A stretch of 64,000 bases of DNA from Halovivax gelatinilyticus (lineage in GTDB: Archaea; Halobacteriota; Halobacteria; Halobacteriales; Natrialbaceae), in assembly GCF_024300625.1 (NCBI RefSeq), contig NZ_CP101322.1:1377992-1441991 (forward strand). The letters are read 5' to 3'. Made by a program: the position numbers and the translations under genes. The notes below the pieces were generated by a model. The model was not told the DNA's origin. It saw only the letters and a program-made list of their open reading frames with translations, and did no database searches. This document shows, piece by piece, positions 1-9,188 of the stretch (the first letter of the stretch is position 1; the number at the start of each line of letters is the position of its first letter).

Positions 1-2
1 TC

Positions 3-47
3 ATTTTCGCGGTCATTATTGGGATCGTGGGATTCGTCACCGAATGA
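3..47 (+). CDS. C-terminal end of a membrane protein (partial)
   Basis: One frame is open from the window edge and ends in a TGA at 45-47. It reads IFAVIIGIVGFVTE, a run of hydrophobic residues that looks like the last transmembrane helix of an integral membrane protein. Only 14 residues are visible, so no family can be named. It could also be a chance open stretch, because the other two forward frames are open over the same short interval. Confidence 0.3.
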   Translation: MFAVIIGIVGFVTE

Positions 48-180
48 GTGGTGTCGACGGCCGTTGACGAGGACGGTCACGTTCTCGAAGCAAACGAGAG
101 CGGACGGGGTTGATCCCCACGTCGACGGCGAACATCTCCCAGCGGCACCGACCATTAGCAGATCCGGTCCGGCGGCGCGG

Positions 181-519
181 TCAATCCTCCGTCCAGTACA
201 TCAGGTTCTCCTTTTCGGTTCCACACTCGGGGCAGATATCCGGGAGGCCGCCTGCGATCTCACCCATCTCGCCGCACTCCATACAGCGCCACATCAGTTC
301 GGCTTCACCCCAGGATTGGCCCGACTTGACGTGCTCGACCGAGAGCGATTCGATCCCTTCCCGCGTCGTGACGAAAAAGCCGTCCGTGTCGAAGCCGCGA
401 ACGGTTCCGAGCGGGATTCCGTCCGCGTCGTAGACCGTCTGCCCGGACCCGACGCGCCTGACGTCTTCGTCCGCGTTCCCCTGCGGATCGGTCGCCGACT
501 GGTCGCTGGTGTTGCTCAT
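181..519 (-). CDS. Small zinc-ribbon (rubredoxin-like) protein of unknown function
   Basis: A 112-residue acidic protein starting at the ATG at 519 (MSNTSDQS). An earlier in-frame codon at 570 would add an unlikely basic leader. The N-terminal half (about residues 20-65) looks like a small beta-barrel or PRC-like fold, with VYDADGIPLGTVRGFD and a following strand pattern. The C-terminal half has paired cysteines, CMECG and CPECG, spaced as in rubredoxin or zinc-ribbon knuckles, and ends in MYWTED. Such proteins are common and uncharacterised in haloarchaea. It lies 93 bp downstream of the PolD gene on the same strand and may be co-transcribed. The metal-binding role is inferred from the four cysteines only. 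Confidence 0.8.
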   Translation of the reverse strand: MSNTSDQSATDPQGNADEDVRRVGSGQTVYDADGIPLGTVRGFDTDGFFVTTREGIESLSVEHVKSGQSWGEAELMWRCMECGEMGEIAGGLPDICPECGTEKENLMYWTED

Positions 520-612
520 GAATGCGTTCACGCCGAGGGACACGGTAAAGCCAGGGCGCCAACAGTGCAAGCGTTCGCGTGCGCGAGAGCCGACCGAAGC
601 GAATCGAACGGT

Positions 613-3600
613 CTACATGAAGTCCGCAATTCCGCTCTGTTTGTTCTTGTCGTTCTCGAAGATACTCTCTAGGGATTTCTCGAGGACTTCGAGGCGCTGT
701 TTGGTGTAGTCGCGACAGCCGAACTCGTCTGCGACCTGGATGGCCGTGTCCATGTACTTGTTCACCGAGCCCTGGTGGACGGTGAGATTGACGTTGCCGC
801 CACACTCCCGGCAGACTTCCGACAGCGGCATCCGGCGGAACTTCTCCCCGCAGTCGAGACAGCGCGTCTCCTGTCGCGAAAACGCCCGCAGGTTGCCGAT
901 CAGGTCCGGCAGGAAGTGATACTCGATGACGCGCTCTGCGACGTCGGTTTCGTCGACGGCCCGCAGCTTGCGCGAGATCTCGAGCTGGGCGTCCATCTTG
1001 TCCATCATGGAGCCGAGCGTCTTGTACGCCGAGAGGTCCGGCCCCATCGCGATGTCGGTCGTGTCGTGGGTGTGGCGAAAGCCGGTGTACTCGTCGTCGG
1101 TGCCGAGCGTGTCCTCACCGATTTTGATGTCGACCTCGCCAGGATCCGCCTGTTCGAGCGTCGCCTCGTAGAACTCGTGAGGGTACTGCGAGACGATGTC
1201 CATGTTGTGCGCCTCGTCGTCGATCTCCGAAGGGTCGATTCGAGAGGACATGACGAGGGGGGCGTCCATCCGACCGCCACGTTTGTCGGGGAGGAAGGAC
1301 TTACTGAAGTTGAGGAGACCGTCCAAGAGGAGCATCACGCAATCTTCGTCGCCGTCACACTGACCGGTGTGTAGTCCGTTCGCGACGAGCGTGTGCGTGC
1401 CCGAAACGGTGAGACAGTAGGTGTACTCGGCATCGGATGGGACGATGTCGGTTCGTTCTACTCTATCAACCCCCGGACGACCGCCATCTGCGATGGCTTC
1501 CGAACGCGTCCTCGTATTCGATCCAGCCGTCGAGTCGGCTCGAGACGGCGTTGGAATTTCGTCGCCGATCTCGAGTTCGCTCGCAGGGATCCGGTCGAGT
1601 CCATCGTTCCAGACGACCATCGTGTGGTCGGGCGTAACGGTTAGCGAGCGTCCGTCTCGGGTTTCGATTCGCACGAGATGGTCCGGTGCCGGGTGTTTTG
1701 AAACGGTCTCGACCGGACGGGTCACGGGGACTCCCTCGGCGTTGATCGATGGAACCAGAACGGATGATTCGAGGTCCTGAATCAGCGTTCCGAAGTCGTC
1801 CTCGCGTGGATCGGTCAACCGAGACTCGACGAATCGTTCGATCGGTTCTTCGCGGACGGTTCCCGCCTCGGCTTCGTACTGGATCTTCGTCTCCGGATGA
1901 AAACAGTTGCGCCGTTTCGCCGCGTGGAAGTACGGGTGGGCGTAGCCCACGGCGGCGCTCGTAAAGCCGATCACGCGCCCGACCGTCGCGGCGCTGGTGT
2001 GGGGCGCCATGCCGAACACCAGCTCCCCGACCAGCTCGTCGCGCTCGTCGAGTTCGTAGTAGGGTTCCAGGCCGTAGTACTGGACGAGCAGGTCGTCGAT
2101 AAAGTTCGCCGTTTGCATCATGTGTTCGGCGGCGCCGTCGGAGAGAACGACGTCCTGGACGTTGAGCTCGACCAGCTGGTCCTCGTGCGTGAGCGGTTGG
2201 CCGTGGATGTCCGTCTCGTAGCCGAGCGCCTGGAGCTGGCCGACGGTGACGTCGAGTTCGCTCGCGCGCACCGAGGTCACGGGCAGGTCGGTCATGTCGT
2301 AGCGGACGGTGCCGTCTTTGAACGACGAGACGTCGTGTTTCGCCCGGAGGATGCCCTTCTCGATCGGTTCGGGGAGTTTGTCAGTCGAGGTGAGCCCCTT
2401 GACTCCCTTCAGGATCTCGAAGGCGTTCTCCCGCTCGCCGACGGAGTCGAGGGCGTCCCGGTAGGCCTCGTTTATATCGACGGGCCGTACCTCGGCGCAG
2501 GTGGCGGTTCGTTCACAACGGTCGCACTCGACGCGGCCGGCGTCGTCGGGTTCGATCCGCTCGTCACACTCCGGACAGCGATAGTCGGGTTCGGTTCGTT
2601 CGTCACACGCCGGACAGCGGTGTTCGTAGGACTCCTCGCCACAATCGGGACAGCGGGTCCGTCCGACCTGAACGTCGACGACGCCCGGCGTGTCCGACAT
2701 CGTCTCGGCGTGCGAGCCGGCCTTCGCGACGTCGCGTTGGGCGCCGCCGGCTTCGCTGATCGGAAAGAGCGTGTGGACCGCCGGACTCATGTCCCGGCTC
2801 TCTGACTTCTCGGGTCTGCCCATCCGGTTTCCGATCCGGGTGGGCGCACGCTCGCGTATCGAGAACGGAGCGACCTCGGTTACGGCTTCGACCGCGTTGT
2901 CGCCCGGTCGGTCGGTTCCCCAGGTTCGCGCCCGTTTCGAGAGGTCCTCGTCTCCCCAGGATCGGTCGATCCGTCCGGTCTTCGTGATCTCACAGCCGAG
3001 CGAATTGAGTAGCGGACGCGGATCGTCGACTTCGATTCGATCCTCGCGCTGGCGGTGTTCGACGACGATCGTTTCGAGCGCTTCGCGCGTCGCGTCGGTG
3101 TGTTCGAGTTCGAGGACGGGGCCGTCGTCGGTGTCCTCGATCCGACCGTCTTCGACCGCCGCGGCGAGGTCGCAAAAGGCCTCGACCGAGAGGTCGTGCC
3201 AGAGGTAGGTGTACGCTGGGTGAAGCGGGGCGTCGTACGTCGTTGCCCACTCGAGTGCGCGCTCTGAATCGGGGTGTTCTAAATCGATCGACGGGTCGTC
3301 CCGGAGCGCCTGGATATCGACACCGGCGGCTTCCAGATCCAGAATCCACCACTCGGGGACGTACGAGGACGGGGCGAGCGCGTGGTTGTTCTCGACGAAC
3401 TCGCCGTAGTTGACGAGGTACTCGCCCAGATCCAGAATCTTCTCGACGCCGTTTCGCAGTTCGAGCGCGGTGTCGGGGTCGTCGATCTGCCTGACGTCAC
3501 CGTTGGCCAGCCGGACCGTCGGTCCCTCGATCGAGTCGACGGGGACGACGCCGGCCGCCTTCCCCGGTCGCTCGGTCTTGACCTGCGTGCCGGTCGCGAG

Positions 3601-4746
3601 AAAGTCGTCCAGGAGGTGCATCGCGGCGGGGTGGACGCCGGCCGTCGCGAAGCCGTGATTGCGCGCACGTCCGTAGCGCAGCCGGAAGCCGCCGTTCGCG
3701 CAGGGGTGTGAAAAGACCGGACGGCCGGCGATCAGGTCGCGGAGGAACTTCTTCGACGGCTCGACGCGATTCGGACCGTCGAAGTCGGGGTCGTCGGATT
3801 CGACAGCAGTCACAGCGCGGTCGTTCTGGCCGTCACCGTCGTCCGCCTCAGCGTCGTCAGTATCGGCGCCGTCGACAGCGTCGGCGGTATCGTCGGCCGG
3901 TTCGTCGTAGTAGGTTCCGTCGATCAGATCCTGCAGCCATGGCCAGTCGACCTCGTCGAGCTGTGAGGTGTAGCGCTGGATCTTCGGCGCCTTGAGCGCG
4001 ATCCCTTCAGCGAGGACGAGACACATCCCGCCCCGGGCCGAGTTGGTGTCGACGCGTTCTAAATCCCGAAAGCCGGAGACTTCCTCGTCGCCGGTGGCCT
4101 CGCCGTCGAGCATGATCGGGAGGTTCCTCGCGATGAACTTCGTCTCCACGTCCTTCGGCGTGTACTGCAGGCCGGTCTCGGAATCGTAGAGCGAGACCTC
4201 CTCTGCGTAGCGTTCGATCTCGTCGTCGCGGGCCTGGTAGCTCTCGAGACCGACCAACGCGCGCGTGTAGTCGGCCACCAGCACGGACAGGGCTTGGGCG
4301 GTCCCGCCGGCCGACCTGATCGGGCCGGCGTAGTAGACGTTGACGAACTCGGTGCCGTCGCCGTTTTCTAAGAGTTCGACCCGATCGATGCCCTCGATCG
4401 GCGCCGCGACGACCCCCTCGGTCAGCAGCGCGACGGCCGTCCTGACCGCACCCTCGATCTTGCCGGCTTTCGTCTCGTACTCGCCGACCGTCCCCTCCGC
4501 AAAGTCCTTCGCGAGTTCCAGGGCGGCTTCCTCTCGGCTCATCTCGCCTTCGAGTTCGCGGACGCGCTCGGCGACGCCCTCGATTCCGAGGATGTTCTCG
4601 ACGCGGTCGGCCATGTCCCTGGCGACGGGAATCTCGACTTCGGGTTCCGGATCGCCGCCGCGAGCGCGGGCGCGCTGGGCGACGTCGAACGCGGTTTCGA
4701 GTTCGGCTTCGAGCGTTTCGAAGTACTGTGCGTCTTCCTCGCGCAT
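613..4746 (-). CDS. polC: DNA polymerase D large subunit (DP2), intein-containing precursor
   Basis: Large catalytic subunit of the archaeal replicative polymerase PolD, which pairs with the DP1 exonuclease subunit (not in this window). The 1377-residue precursor begins MREEDAQYFETLE. It has an acidic low-complexity insertion around residues 280-320, a zinc-finger cluster with CPDC, CPAC, CPEC and CDRC pairs near residues 695-745, and a C-terminal zinc site (CLDCG...CRECGG) near the end. The catalytic CDGDED motif is interrupted: KRRN is followed by an intein, and the extein resumes at CDGDEDCVML. Removing the 182 intein residues leaves about 1195 residues, normal for DP2. Its ATG lies one base after the stop of the upstream PPC-domain gene, so the two probably share a transcript. 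Confidence 0.97.
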   Translation of the reverse strand: MREEDAQYFETLEAELETAFDVAQRARARGGDPEPEVEIPVARDMADRVENILGIEGVAERVRELEGEMSREEAALELAKDFAEGTVGEYETKAGKIEGAVRTAVALLTEGVVAAPIEGIDRVELLENGDGTEFVNVYYAGPIRSAGGTAQALSVLVADYTRALVGLESYQARDDEIERYAEEVSLYDSETGLQYTPKDVETKFIARNLPIMLDGEATGDEEVSGFRDLERVDTNSARGGMCLVLAEGIALKAPKIQRYTSQLDEVDWPWLQDLIDGTYYDEPADDTADAVDGADTDDAEADDGDGQNDRAVTAVESDDPDFDGPNRVEPSKKFLRDLIAGRPVFSHPCANGGFRLRYGRARNHGFATAGVHPAAMHLLDDFLATGTQVKTERPGKAAGVVPVDSIEGPTVRLANGDVRQIDDPDTALELRNGVEKILDLGEYLVNYGEFVENNHALAPSSYVPEWWILDLEAAGVDIQALRDDPSIDLEHPDSERALEWATTYDAPLHPAYTYLWHDLSVEAFCDLAAAVEDGRIEDTDDGPVLELEHTDATREALETIVVEHRQREDRIEVDDPRPLLNSLGCEITKTGRIDRSWGDEDLSKRARTWGTDRPGDNAVEAVTEVAPFSIRERAPTRIGNRMGRPEKSESRDMSPAVHTLFPISEAGGAQRDVAKAGSHAETMSDTPGVVDVQVGRTRCPDCGEESYEHRCPACDERTEPDYRCPECDERIEPDDAGRVECDRCERTATCAEVRPVDINEAYRDALDSVGERENAFEILKGVKGLTSTDKLPEPIEKGILRAKHDVSSFKDGTVRYDMTDLPVTSVRASELDVTVGQLQALGYETDIHGQPLTHEDQLVELNVQDVVLSDGAAEHMMQTANFIDDLLVQYYGLEPYYELDERDELVGELVFGMAPHTSAATVGRVIGFTSAAVGYAHPYFHAAKRRNCFHPETKIQYEAEAGTVREEPIERFVESRLTDPREDDFGTLIQDLESSVLVPSINAEGVPVTRPVETVSKHPAPDHLVRIETRDGRSLTVTPDHTMVVWNDGLDRIPASELEIGDEIPTPSRADSTAGSNTRTRSEAIADGGRPGVDRVERTDIVPSDAEYTYCLTVSGTHTLVANGLHTGQCDGDEDCVMLLLDGLLNFSKSFLPDKRGGRMDAPLVMSSRIDPSEIDDEAHNMDIVSQYPHEFYEATLEQADPGEVDIKIGEDTLGTDDEYTGFRHTHDTTDIAMGPDLSAYKTLGSMMDKMDAQLEISRKLRAVDETDVAERVIEYHFLPDLIGNLRAFSRQETRCLDCGEKFRRMPLSEVCRECGGNVNLTVHQGSVNKYMDTAIQVADEFGCRDYTKQRLEVLEKSLESIFENDKNKQSGIADFM
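1360..1905 (-). other. Mini-intein within the PolD large subunit
   Basis: The region encodes residues 948-1129 of the precursor. It begins with Cys (CFHPETK, block A), has a block B core TVTPDHTMVV with the Thr-x-x-His pattern, and ends with block F/G residues YCLTV...HTLVANGLHTGQ followed by the +1 extein Cys. At 182 residues it is too short to hold a LAGLIDADG endonuclease, and no such motif is seen between blocks B and F. The C-terminal residue is Gln instead of the usual Asn, as in the Pyrococcus PolD inteins inserted at the same site, and the penultimate residue is Gly instead of His. The middle (about residues 120-150) is a hydrophilic linker where an endonuclease may once have sat. Confidence 0.93.
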
Positions 4747-4747
4747 G

Positions 4748-5182
4748 TTATAGCGGCCAGAGGTCGAGGTCGGTTCGTTCGTCGTGTGCCCGCTCGAGGG
4801 AGGCGTCGAACGCGCGGAGGTAGACCTCGCCGGCGAAGACGGTGGCGGCGTTTAGGTGTCCGGCCACCGTTTCGCCGTCAGGTCTAGAGAGGACTGCGTG
4901 CGTGTGTGCGAACCGCTCGCCGTCGAGTATCGACACGTTTCCGACGCAGCTCGCGACTTCCAGCGGTTCGTCGAACGTGATTGGCTCGTAAGAGAGGTCC
5001 TCCTGGTCGTAGAACCAGAGTTCTGCGTCCTGCACCGCCCCGAGCGCGGTGAACCAGGCGCCGTCCGCTTCGACCGCGCCGGCGAGGGCTTCGATCTCCT
5101 GGCGCCAGTCCGCACCGGTTTCGAGCCTGGCGACGTACTCGCCCGACGTCTCGATCGCTCGGTAGTTCATATCGACATTCAT
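4748..5182 (-). CDS. PPC/DUF296-domain protein (predicted DNA-binding)
   Basis: A 144-residue protein with a complete PPC (DUF296) domain. The hallmarks are a central GAVQDAELWFYD strand, EVASCVGNVSI, and the metal-site region HTHAVLSRPDGETVAGHL, in which the histidines correspond to the conserved zinc-binding cluster. In bacteria and archaea this domain stands alone, while in plants it is fused to AT-hooks. Its role in archaea is unknown, although DNA-associated functions have been proposed. The start is one of two close ATGs, at 5182 (MNVDMNYR) or 5170. The longer frame to 5263 has a poor N-terminus. Its stop is one base before the polC ATG. Confidence 0.9.
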   Translation of the reverse strand: MNVDMNYRAIETSGEYVARLETGADWRQEIEALAGAVEADGAWFTALGAVQDAELWFYDQEDLSYEPITFDEPLEVASCVGNVSILDGERFAHTHAVLSRPDGETVAGHLNAATVFAGEVYLRAFDASLERAHDERTDLDLWPL

Positions 5183-5385
5183 AGACGCGGGGTAGAAAAA
5201 GCACACCGGTCCCGCCCACGACGACGACCTGTTTCGAATCCGCCACGATTTGTCCGACCGCAACGTCCCGGGAAGTTCGGGAGCTGTCGAGGTATTTCGG
5301 TAAAAGGGCGTTGTCGGAAGATGGTGGCTGCGACGGGAAGCGTTCGAGTGTTATTACTAATTCCCGGATGAAAAAGGAGGGAAGT

Positions 5386-5423
5386 AAGATATATTTACTT
5401 TTTGTTTTATAGATATTATTAAG
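5386..5423 (+). promoter_or_regulatory. Promoter of the first peptide transporter operon
   Basis: An AT-rich block in otherwise GC-rich DNA contains overlapping TATA-like elements: gatatattta at 5386-5395, then ttttatag, then gatattattaag ending near 5423. The last lies about 26-36 nt upstream of the ATG at 5449, the usual distance for leaderless or short-leader haloarchaeal transcripts. Confidence 0.6.
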
Positions 5424-5448
5424 TGGCGCGACCCCGAGATGATCACCC

Positions 5449-7062
5449 ATGCTCCGTAGTAACACGACACGGCGTGAGGTGCTCGCCGCCGGTGGGGCGG
5501 TTTCGGCCTCCCTGCTGATCGGCTTTACCGGCACCGCCGCCGCACGGCAGGACGGAACGCTTCACATCACCCAGCAGGTCGAACCGGCCCACGACTACGA
5601 TCCGGTCGTTCTCAACGATGCCTACTCCGCGCGCATCGCGAACCACCTCTACGATGGACTCTACGAGTTCGGGCCGGAGCTGGACATCCATCCGAAAATA
5701 GCTGTCGACGAACCGGAGGTCGAAGAAGACGGGACGCGCTACATCGTCGAGATCCACGGTGGGATCGAGTTCCACAACGGGGATCCGCTCACCGCCGAGG
5801 ACGTGCTTCACTCGTTTACGGCACCGGTCGTAGAGGAGACGGACAACATCACGGAGTTCGACATGATCGACGTCGAGTCGTCGGACACCATCGACGAGCA
5901 TACGGTCCAGTTCGACCTCCTGGAGCCGTACGGGCCGTTCGACACGATGACGCTGGCGACGAACATCGTCAACAGCGAGCTTCGGATGGAAGAAGAGGGC
6001 ACGCCGCCGGCCGAGCGGTCGTACAACGTCGACAACCCCGTCGGATCGGGGCCGTTCGTCTACGTCGACCATCAGGACGGCGAGTTCTTCGACATGGAGC
6101 GGTGGGACGATTACTGGGACGAGCCGATGCCCGAACTCCAATCGGTTCGGTGGGTCGCGACCGAGGACGACGCGGCGCGCACGGCCCAGATTCGCGCGGG
6201 CGACACCGACATGGGACTGGGCATTCCACCGGCCGACTACGATTTGCTCGTCGAAGAGGACGACGTGCAGGTTCTCAACGAACAGAGCATCTCGTACTTC
6301 TACATCGCGTTCAACTGTAACGAAGGGCCGACGACCGAGCCCGAAGTGCGCAACGCGATCGAGTACACGTTCTCCGCGTCGACGTTCATCGAGGACATTA
6401 TCGGCGAGCTGGCCGAGAACGCGGTCGCCCCCATGGGGCCGGCGGTGGTAGAGGAGTGGGGCTTTCCGGCCGACGAGTACGCCGAGATGGAAAACGAATT
6501 CGATCCGGAACAGGCCGCCGACATGCTGGAGGGCCACGACGTCGACGGCTGGGAACCCGAACTCATCGCGCCGCCGGACGACATCCGCATCTCGCTGATG
6601 GAGCGCGTCGCCGCCCGACTCGGCGAGCTCGGACAGTTTGGCGTCGACGTCAACCCGCAGGTTCGCAGCCTCTCGTGGGCGGAGTTTTTAGAGCGGTACA
6701 CGACCGGCAACGAGAGTGACTACGCCATGTACACCCTCGGGTGGACCGGCGGCCCCGACCCCGACGCGTACTACTGGCCGCTCTTTCACGAGGAGAACGC
6801 GGGCATCACGCAGGGACACTACTACGAGAATCCCGAGTTCCACGAGATGCTGCGCAACGCGCGCGAAAGCGTCGACCAGGACGAGCGGTTCGAACTGTAC
6901 GACGAGGCGACGCGCACGCTGCTCGAAGACAAGGTCCACGTCCCGACCTACAGCATCCACAACAGCGTCGCCGCGATGCCGGACGTCGAGGACATCGAGG
7001 TCCACCCGGACTCGGGGACGAAACCTCGGGTGGTTTCCGACCACCACAACACCTCGGTCTGA
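5449..7062 (+). CDS. dppA: Peptide ABC transporter substrate-binding protein (copy 1)
   Basis: Extracytoplasmic solute receptor of SBP family 5 (DppA/OppA type) with 537 residues. The N-terminus has a twin-arginine signal (TTRREVLAAGG, Arg8-Arg9) and a hydrophobic stretch ending near TAAARQ, predicting Tat export of a folded protein. Unlike its paralogue at 12498, it has no lipobox cysteine, so how it stays at the membrane is unclear. Family hallmarks include YDGLYEFG, GIEFHNGDPLTAEDVLHSF, DNPVGSGPFVY, FNCNEGP and LGWTGGPDPDAYYWPLFH. It opens a five-gene operon and is followed by the two permeases and two ATPases. Peptides are the most likely substrate, but members of this family also bind nickel, sugars or antibiotics. 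Confidence 0.93.
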   Translation: MLRSNTTRREVLAAGGAVSASLLIGFTGTAAARQDGTLHITQQVEPAHDYDPVVLNDAYSARIANHLYDGLYEFGPELDIHPKIAVDEPEVEEDGTRYIVEIHGGIEFHNGDPLTAEDVLHSFTAPVVEETDNITEFDMIDVESSDTIDEHTVQFDLLEPYGPFDTMTLATNIVNSELRMEEEGTPPAERSYNVDNPVGSGPFVYVDHQDGEFFDMERWDDYWDEPMPELQSVRWVATEDDAARTAQIRAGDTDMGLGIPPADYDLLVEEDDVQVLNEQSISYFYIAFNCNEGPTTEPEVRNAIEYTFSASTFIEDIIGELAENAVAPMGPAVVEEWGFPADEYAEMENEFDPEQAADMLEGHDVDGWEPELIAPPDDIRISLMERVAARLGELGQFGVDVNPQVRSLSWAEFLERYTTGNESDYAMYTLGWTGGPDPDAYYWPLFHEENAGITQGHYYENPEFHEMLRNARESVDQDERFELYDEATRTLLEDKVHVPTYSIHNSVAAMPDVEDIEVHPDSGTKPRVVSDHHNTSV

Positions 7063-7179
7063 GAGTCGCCCCCGCCGACGGGCGTCTCAACGCGCCGACC
7101 AAACCCTATCCGGAAACACCTCGAACCCTTTCGAGACGGCTTCGAACGGCCGGATTCCGCGAGCGAAGATCGAACGACC

Positions 7180-8178
7180 ATGACCCTGCTGCGGTACACG
7201 ATCAGTCGGCTTCTGCAAGCGGTTCCGGTACTGGTCGGTATCGCGTTCATCACGTTCGTCCTGGTCAACTCGATGCCCGGCGATCCGGTTTCGATCATGG
7301 TCGAAGGTCAGGAGGTCGACCAGGAGACCATCGACATGCTGGAGGCTCGCTACGGGCTCGACGAACCGTTCCACGAGCGGTTCATCACGTACATGGCCGG
7401 ATTGGCCCAGGGCGACCTCGGGTACAGCATCCATCACAACATGCCGGTCGCCGAGTTGATGCTGATTCGACTCGGTCCCACCCTGCTACTCGTGCTCTCG
7501 GCGTTCGCCTTCGCGCTCGTGACGGCGGTGCCACTCGGCGTGCTGGCCGCCAAGCGTCGAAACGAGCCCACGGATCACTTCTCCCGGATCATCGCGCTGA
7601 TCGGCGTCAGCACGCCGTCGTTCTGGATCGGTATCATGCTGATACTCATCTTCGCGGTGTGGCTCGGCTGGCTTCCGTCCGGTCGGCTGGTCTACCCGTG
7701 GCGCGATCCGGCTCACTACGGCTACGGCGGTCAGCTCGAGTTGTGGTACCAGACGATCAGACACCTGCTGTTGCCCATGGTGGCGCTCGGAACCCTCCAG
7801 ATGGCGACGATCATGCGGATCGAACGCTCCTCGATGGTCGAGAGTCTGCAAGAAGAACACGTCAGGCTCGCCCGAGCGTACGGCGTCCCCGAGCGACGGG
7901 TGCTCCGAAAGCACGCCTTCCGACCCGCGCAACTGCCGATCATCACGATCGTCGGCCTGAACCTCTCGACGGCGCTCGGCGGGGCGGTGCTGATCGAGAC
8001 GGTGTTCGAGATAAACGGCATGGGCCGGTTGCTGATCCAGTCGATCGAAAACTTAGACTACCAGGTGGTGATGGGCGTGACGATCGTGCTGGCGACCATC
8101 TTCGTGATCGGCGTCATCGTCACGGACATCTCGTACGCGTACATCGACCCGCGCGTCAGTTACGGTGATCGAGCGTAA
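7180..8178 (+). CDS. dppB: Peptide ABC transporter permease DppB-type (copy 1)
   Basis: A 332-residue inner-membrane permease of the binding-protein-dependent transport family. It starts MTLLRYTISRLLQAVPVLVGI, a typical DppB first helix, followed by LPSGRLVYPW in the middle and five further hydrophobic segments. The EAA-type loop that contacts the ATPases is near residues 225-255 (VRLARAYGVPERRVLRKH). It lies 117 bp after the receptor gene and only 2 bp before the second permease. With DppC it forms the heterodimeric channel. Confidence 0.95.
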   Translation: MTLLRYTISRLLQAVPVLVGIAFITFVLVNSMPGDPVSIMVEGQEVDQETIDMLEARYGLDEPFHERFITYMAGLAQGDLGYSIHHNMPVAELMLIRLGPTLLLVLSAFAFALVTAVPLGVLAAKRRNEPTDHFSRIIALIGVSTPSFWIGIMLILIFAVWLGWLPSGRLVYPWRDPAHYGYGGQLELWYQTIRHLLLPMVALGTLQMATIMRIERSSMVESLQEEHVRLARAYGVPERRVLRKHAFRPAQLPIITIVGLNLSTALGGAVLIETVFEINGMGRLLIQSIENLDYQVVMGVTIVLATIFVIGVIVTDISYAYIDPRVSYGDRA

Positions 8179-8180
8179 TC

Positions 8181-9167
8181 ATGGCCACGACCGAAGGACA
8201 ACTCGACGGCGACGGCGGCGACGAACCGCAGATCGGGTGGCGAAACACCTACCGCCAGGTCAAAGCGGACCCGACGGCCCGGTGGGGACTCTACATCATC
8301 GCCCTGGCCACGTCGGTCGCGGTCTTCTCGGCGGTCGACGCCAACCTCTCGCGGCTGACGTTCGACGCCTACCAGGACTACACGATGGGGGAGTGGCTGC
8401 CGATACTCGAGAATCCGGAGACACTCCCGCCGCCGGGCGAGAGCGAGCCATACCAACCGCCCGCGTTCGCCGACGGCGGCGCCTGGGAGAATCCGCTCGG
8501 AACCGACGAACACGCCCGAGACTACCTCTCGCGAATTATCTACGGCGCCCGCGTCTCGATGGCGGTCGGATTTTTCGCGACCGTGCTCGGATTGACCGGC
8601 GGCGTCCTCATCGGAGCGGTGGCAGGCTACTACGGCGGCTGGATCGACGACGTCCTGATGCGCTTCGTCGAGACGATTTACTCGATCCCCGCGCTGGTGC
8701 TGGTGATCGTGTTCACGATCTTCGTCAGCGGGGGCAATCCGGACGTCATCTACGCGATCGTCGGCGTCGGCATCGCGTCGGTCCCCGTCTTCGCCCGAAT
8801 CATACGCAGCCGCGTGTTGAGCGTCCGGGAGATGGACTACGTCGAAGCCGCTCGCGCGGCCGGCGTCAAGGACCGTCACATCATCTGGCGTCACGTCGTC
8901 CCGAACAGCTTCGCACCCGTGCTGGTGTACGCGACGCTCCAGATCGGCTTCGCGATCCTGATCGTCGCCGGGCTGTCGTTTCTGGGCTACGGCGCGCAGC
9001 CGCCGACGCCCGACTGGGGCCAGATGCTAAACTACGCGCACGGGCAGATGCACGTAAACCCGTGGATGAGCATCTGGCCCGGCATCGCGATCTTGATCAC
9101 CATCATGGGGTTCAACCTCTTCGGCGACGGGTTGCAAGACGCTCTCGACCCCCGAATAGACAATTGA
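8181..9167 (+). CDS. dppC: Peptide ABC transporter permease DppC-type (copy 1)
   Basis: A 328-residue partner permease. A hydrophilic N-terminus with QIGWRNTYRQVK precedes the first transmembrane helix. A long loop contains the family marker HPLGTDEHARD-like text (here NPLGTDEHARDYLSRIIYGAR), and the cytoplasmic EAA loop is VEAARAAGVKDRHIIWRH. The C-terminus GDGLQDALDPRIDN is the standard ending for DppC. The central loop around residues 60-95 is longer than in bacterial DppC, as is common in halophiles. Confidence 0.95.
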   Translation: MATTEGQLDGDGGDEPQIGWRNTYRQVKADPTARWGLYIIALATSVAVFSAVDANLSRLTFDAYQDYTMGEWLPILENPETLPPPGESEPYQPPAFADGGAWENPLGTDEHARDYLSRIIYGARVSMAVGFFATVLGLTGGVLIGAVAGYYGGWIDDVLMRFVETIYSIPALVLVIVFTIFVSGGNPDVIYAIVGVGIASVPVFARIIRSRVLSVREMDYVEAARAAGVKDRHIIWRHVVPNSFAPVLVYATLQIGFAILIVAGLSFLGYGAQPPTPDWGQMLNYAHGQMHVNPWMSIWPGIAILITIMGFNLFGDGLQDALDPRIDN

Positions 9168-9188
9168 GAAGGCGATCCGACAGCTACC

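Noticed and set aside
613-1359. Second intein or self-splicing element near the end of polC
   Set aside because: The extein reads continuously from CDGDED to the C-terminal zinc site without an insertion.
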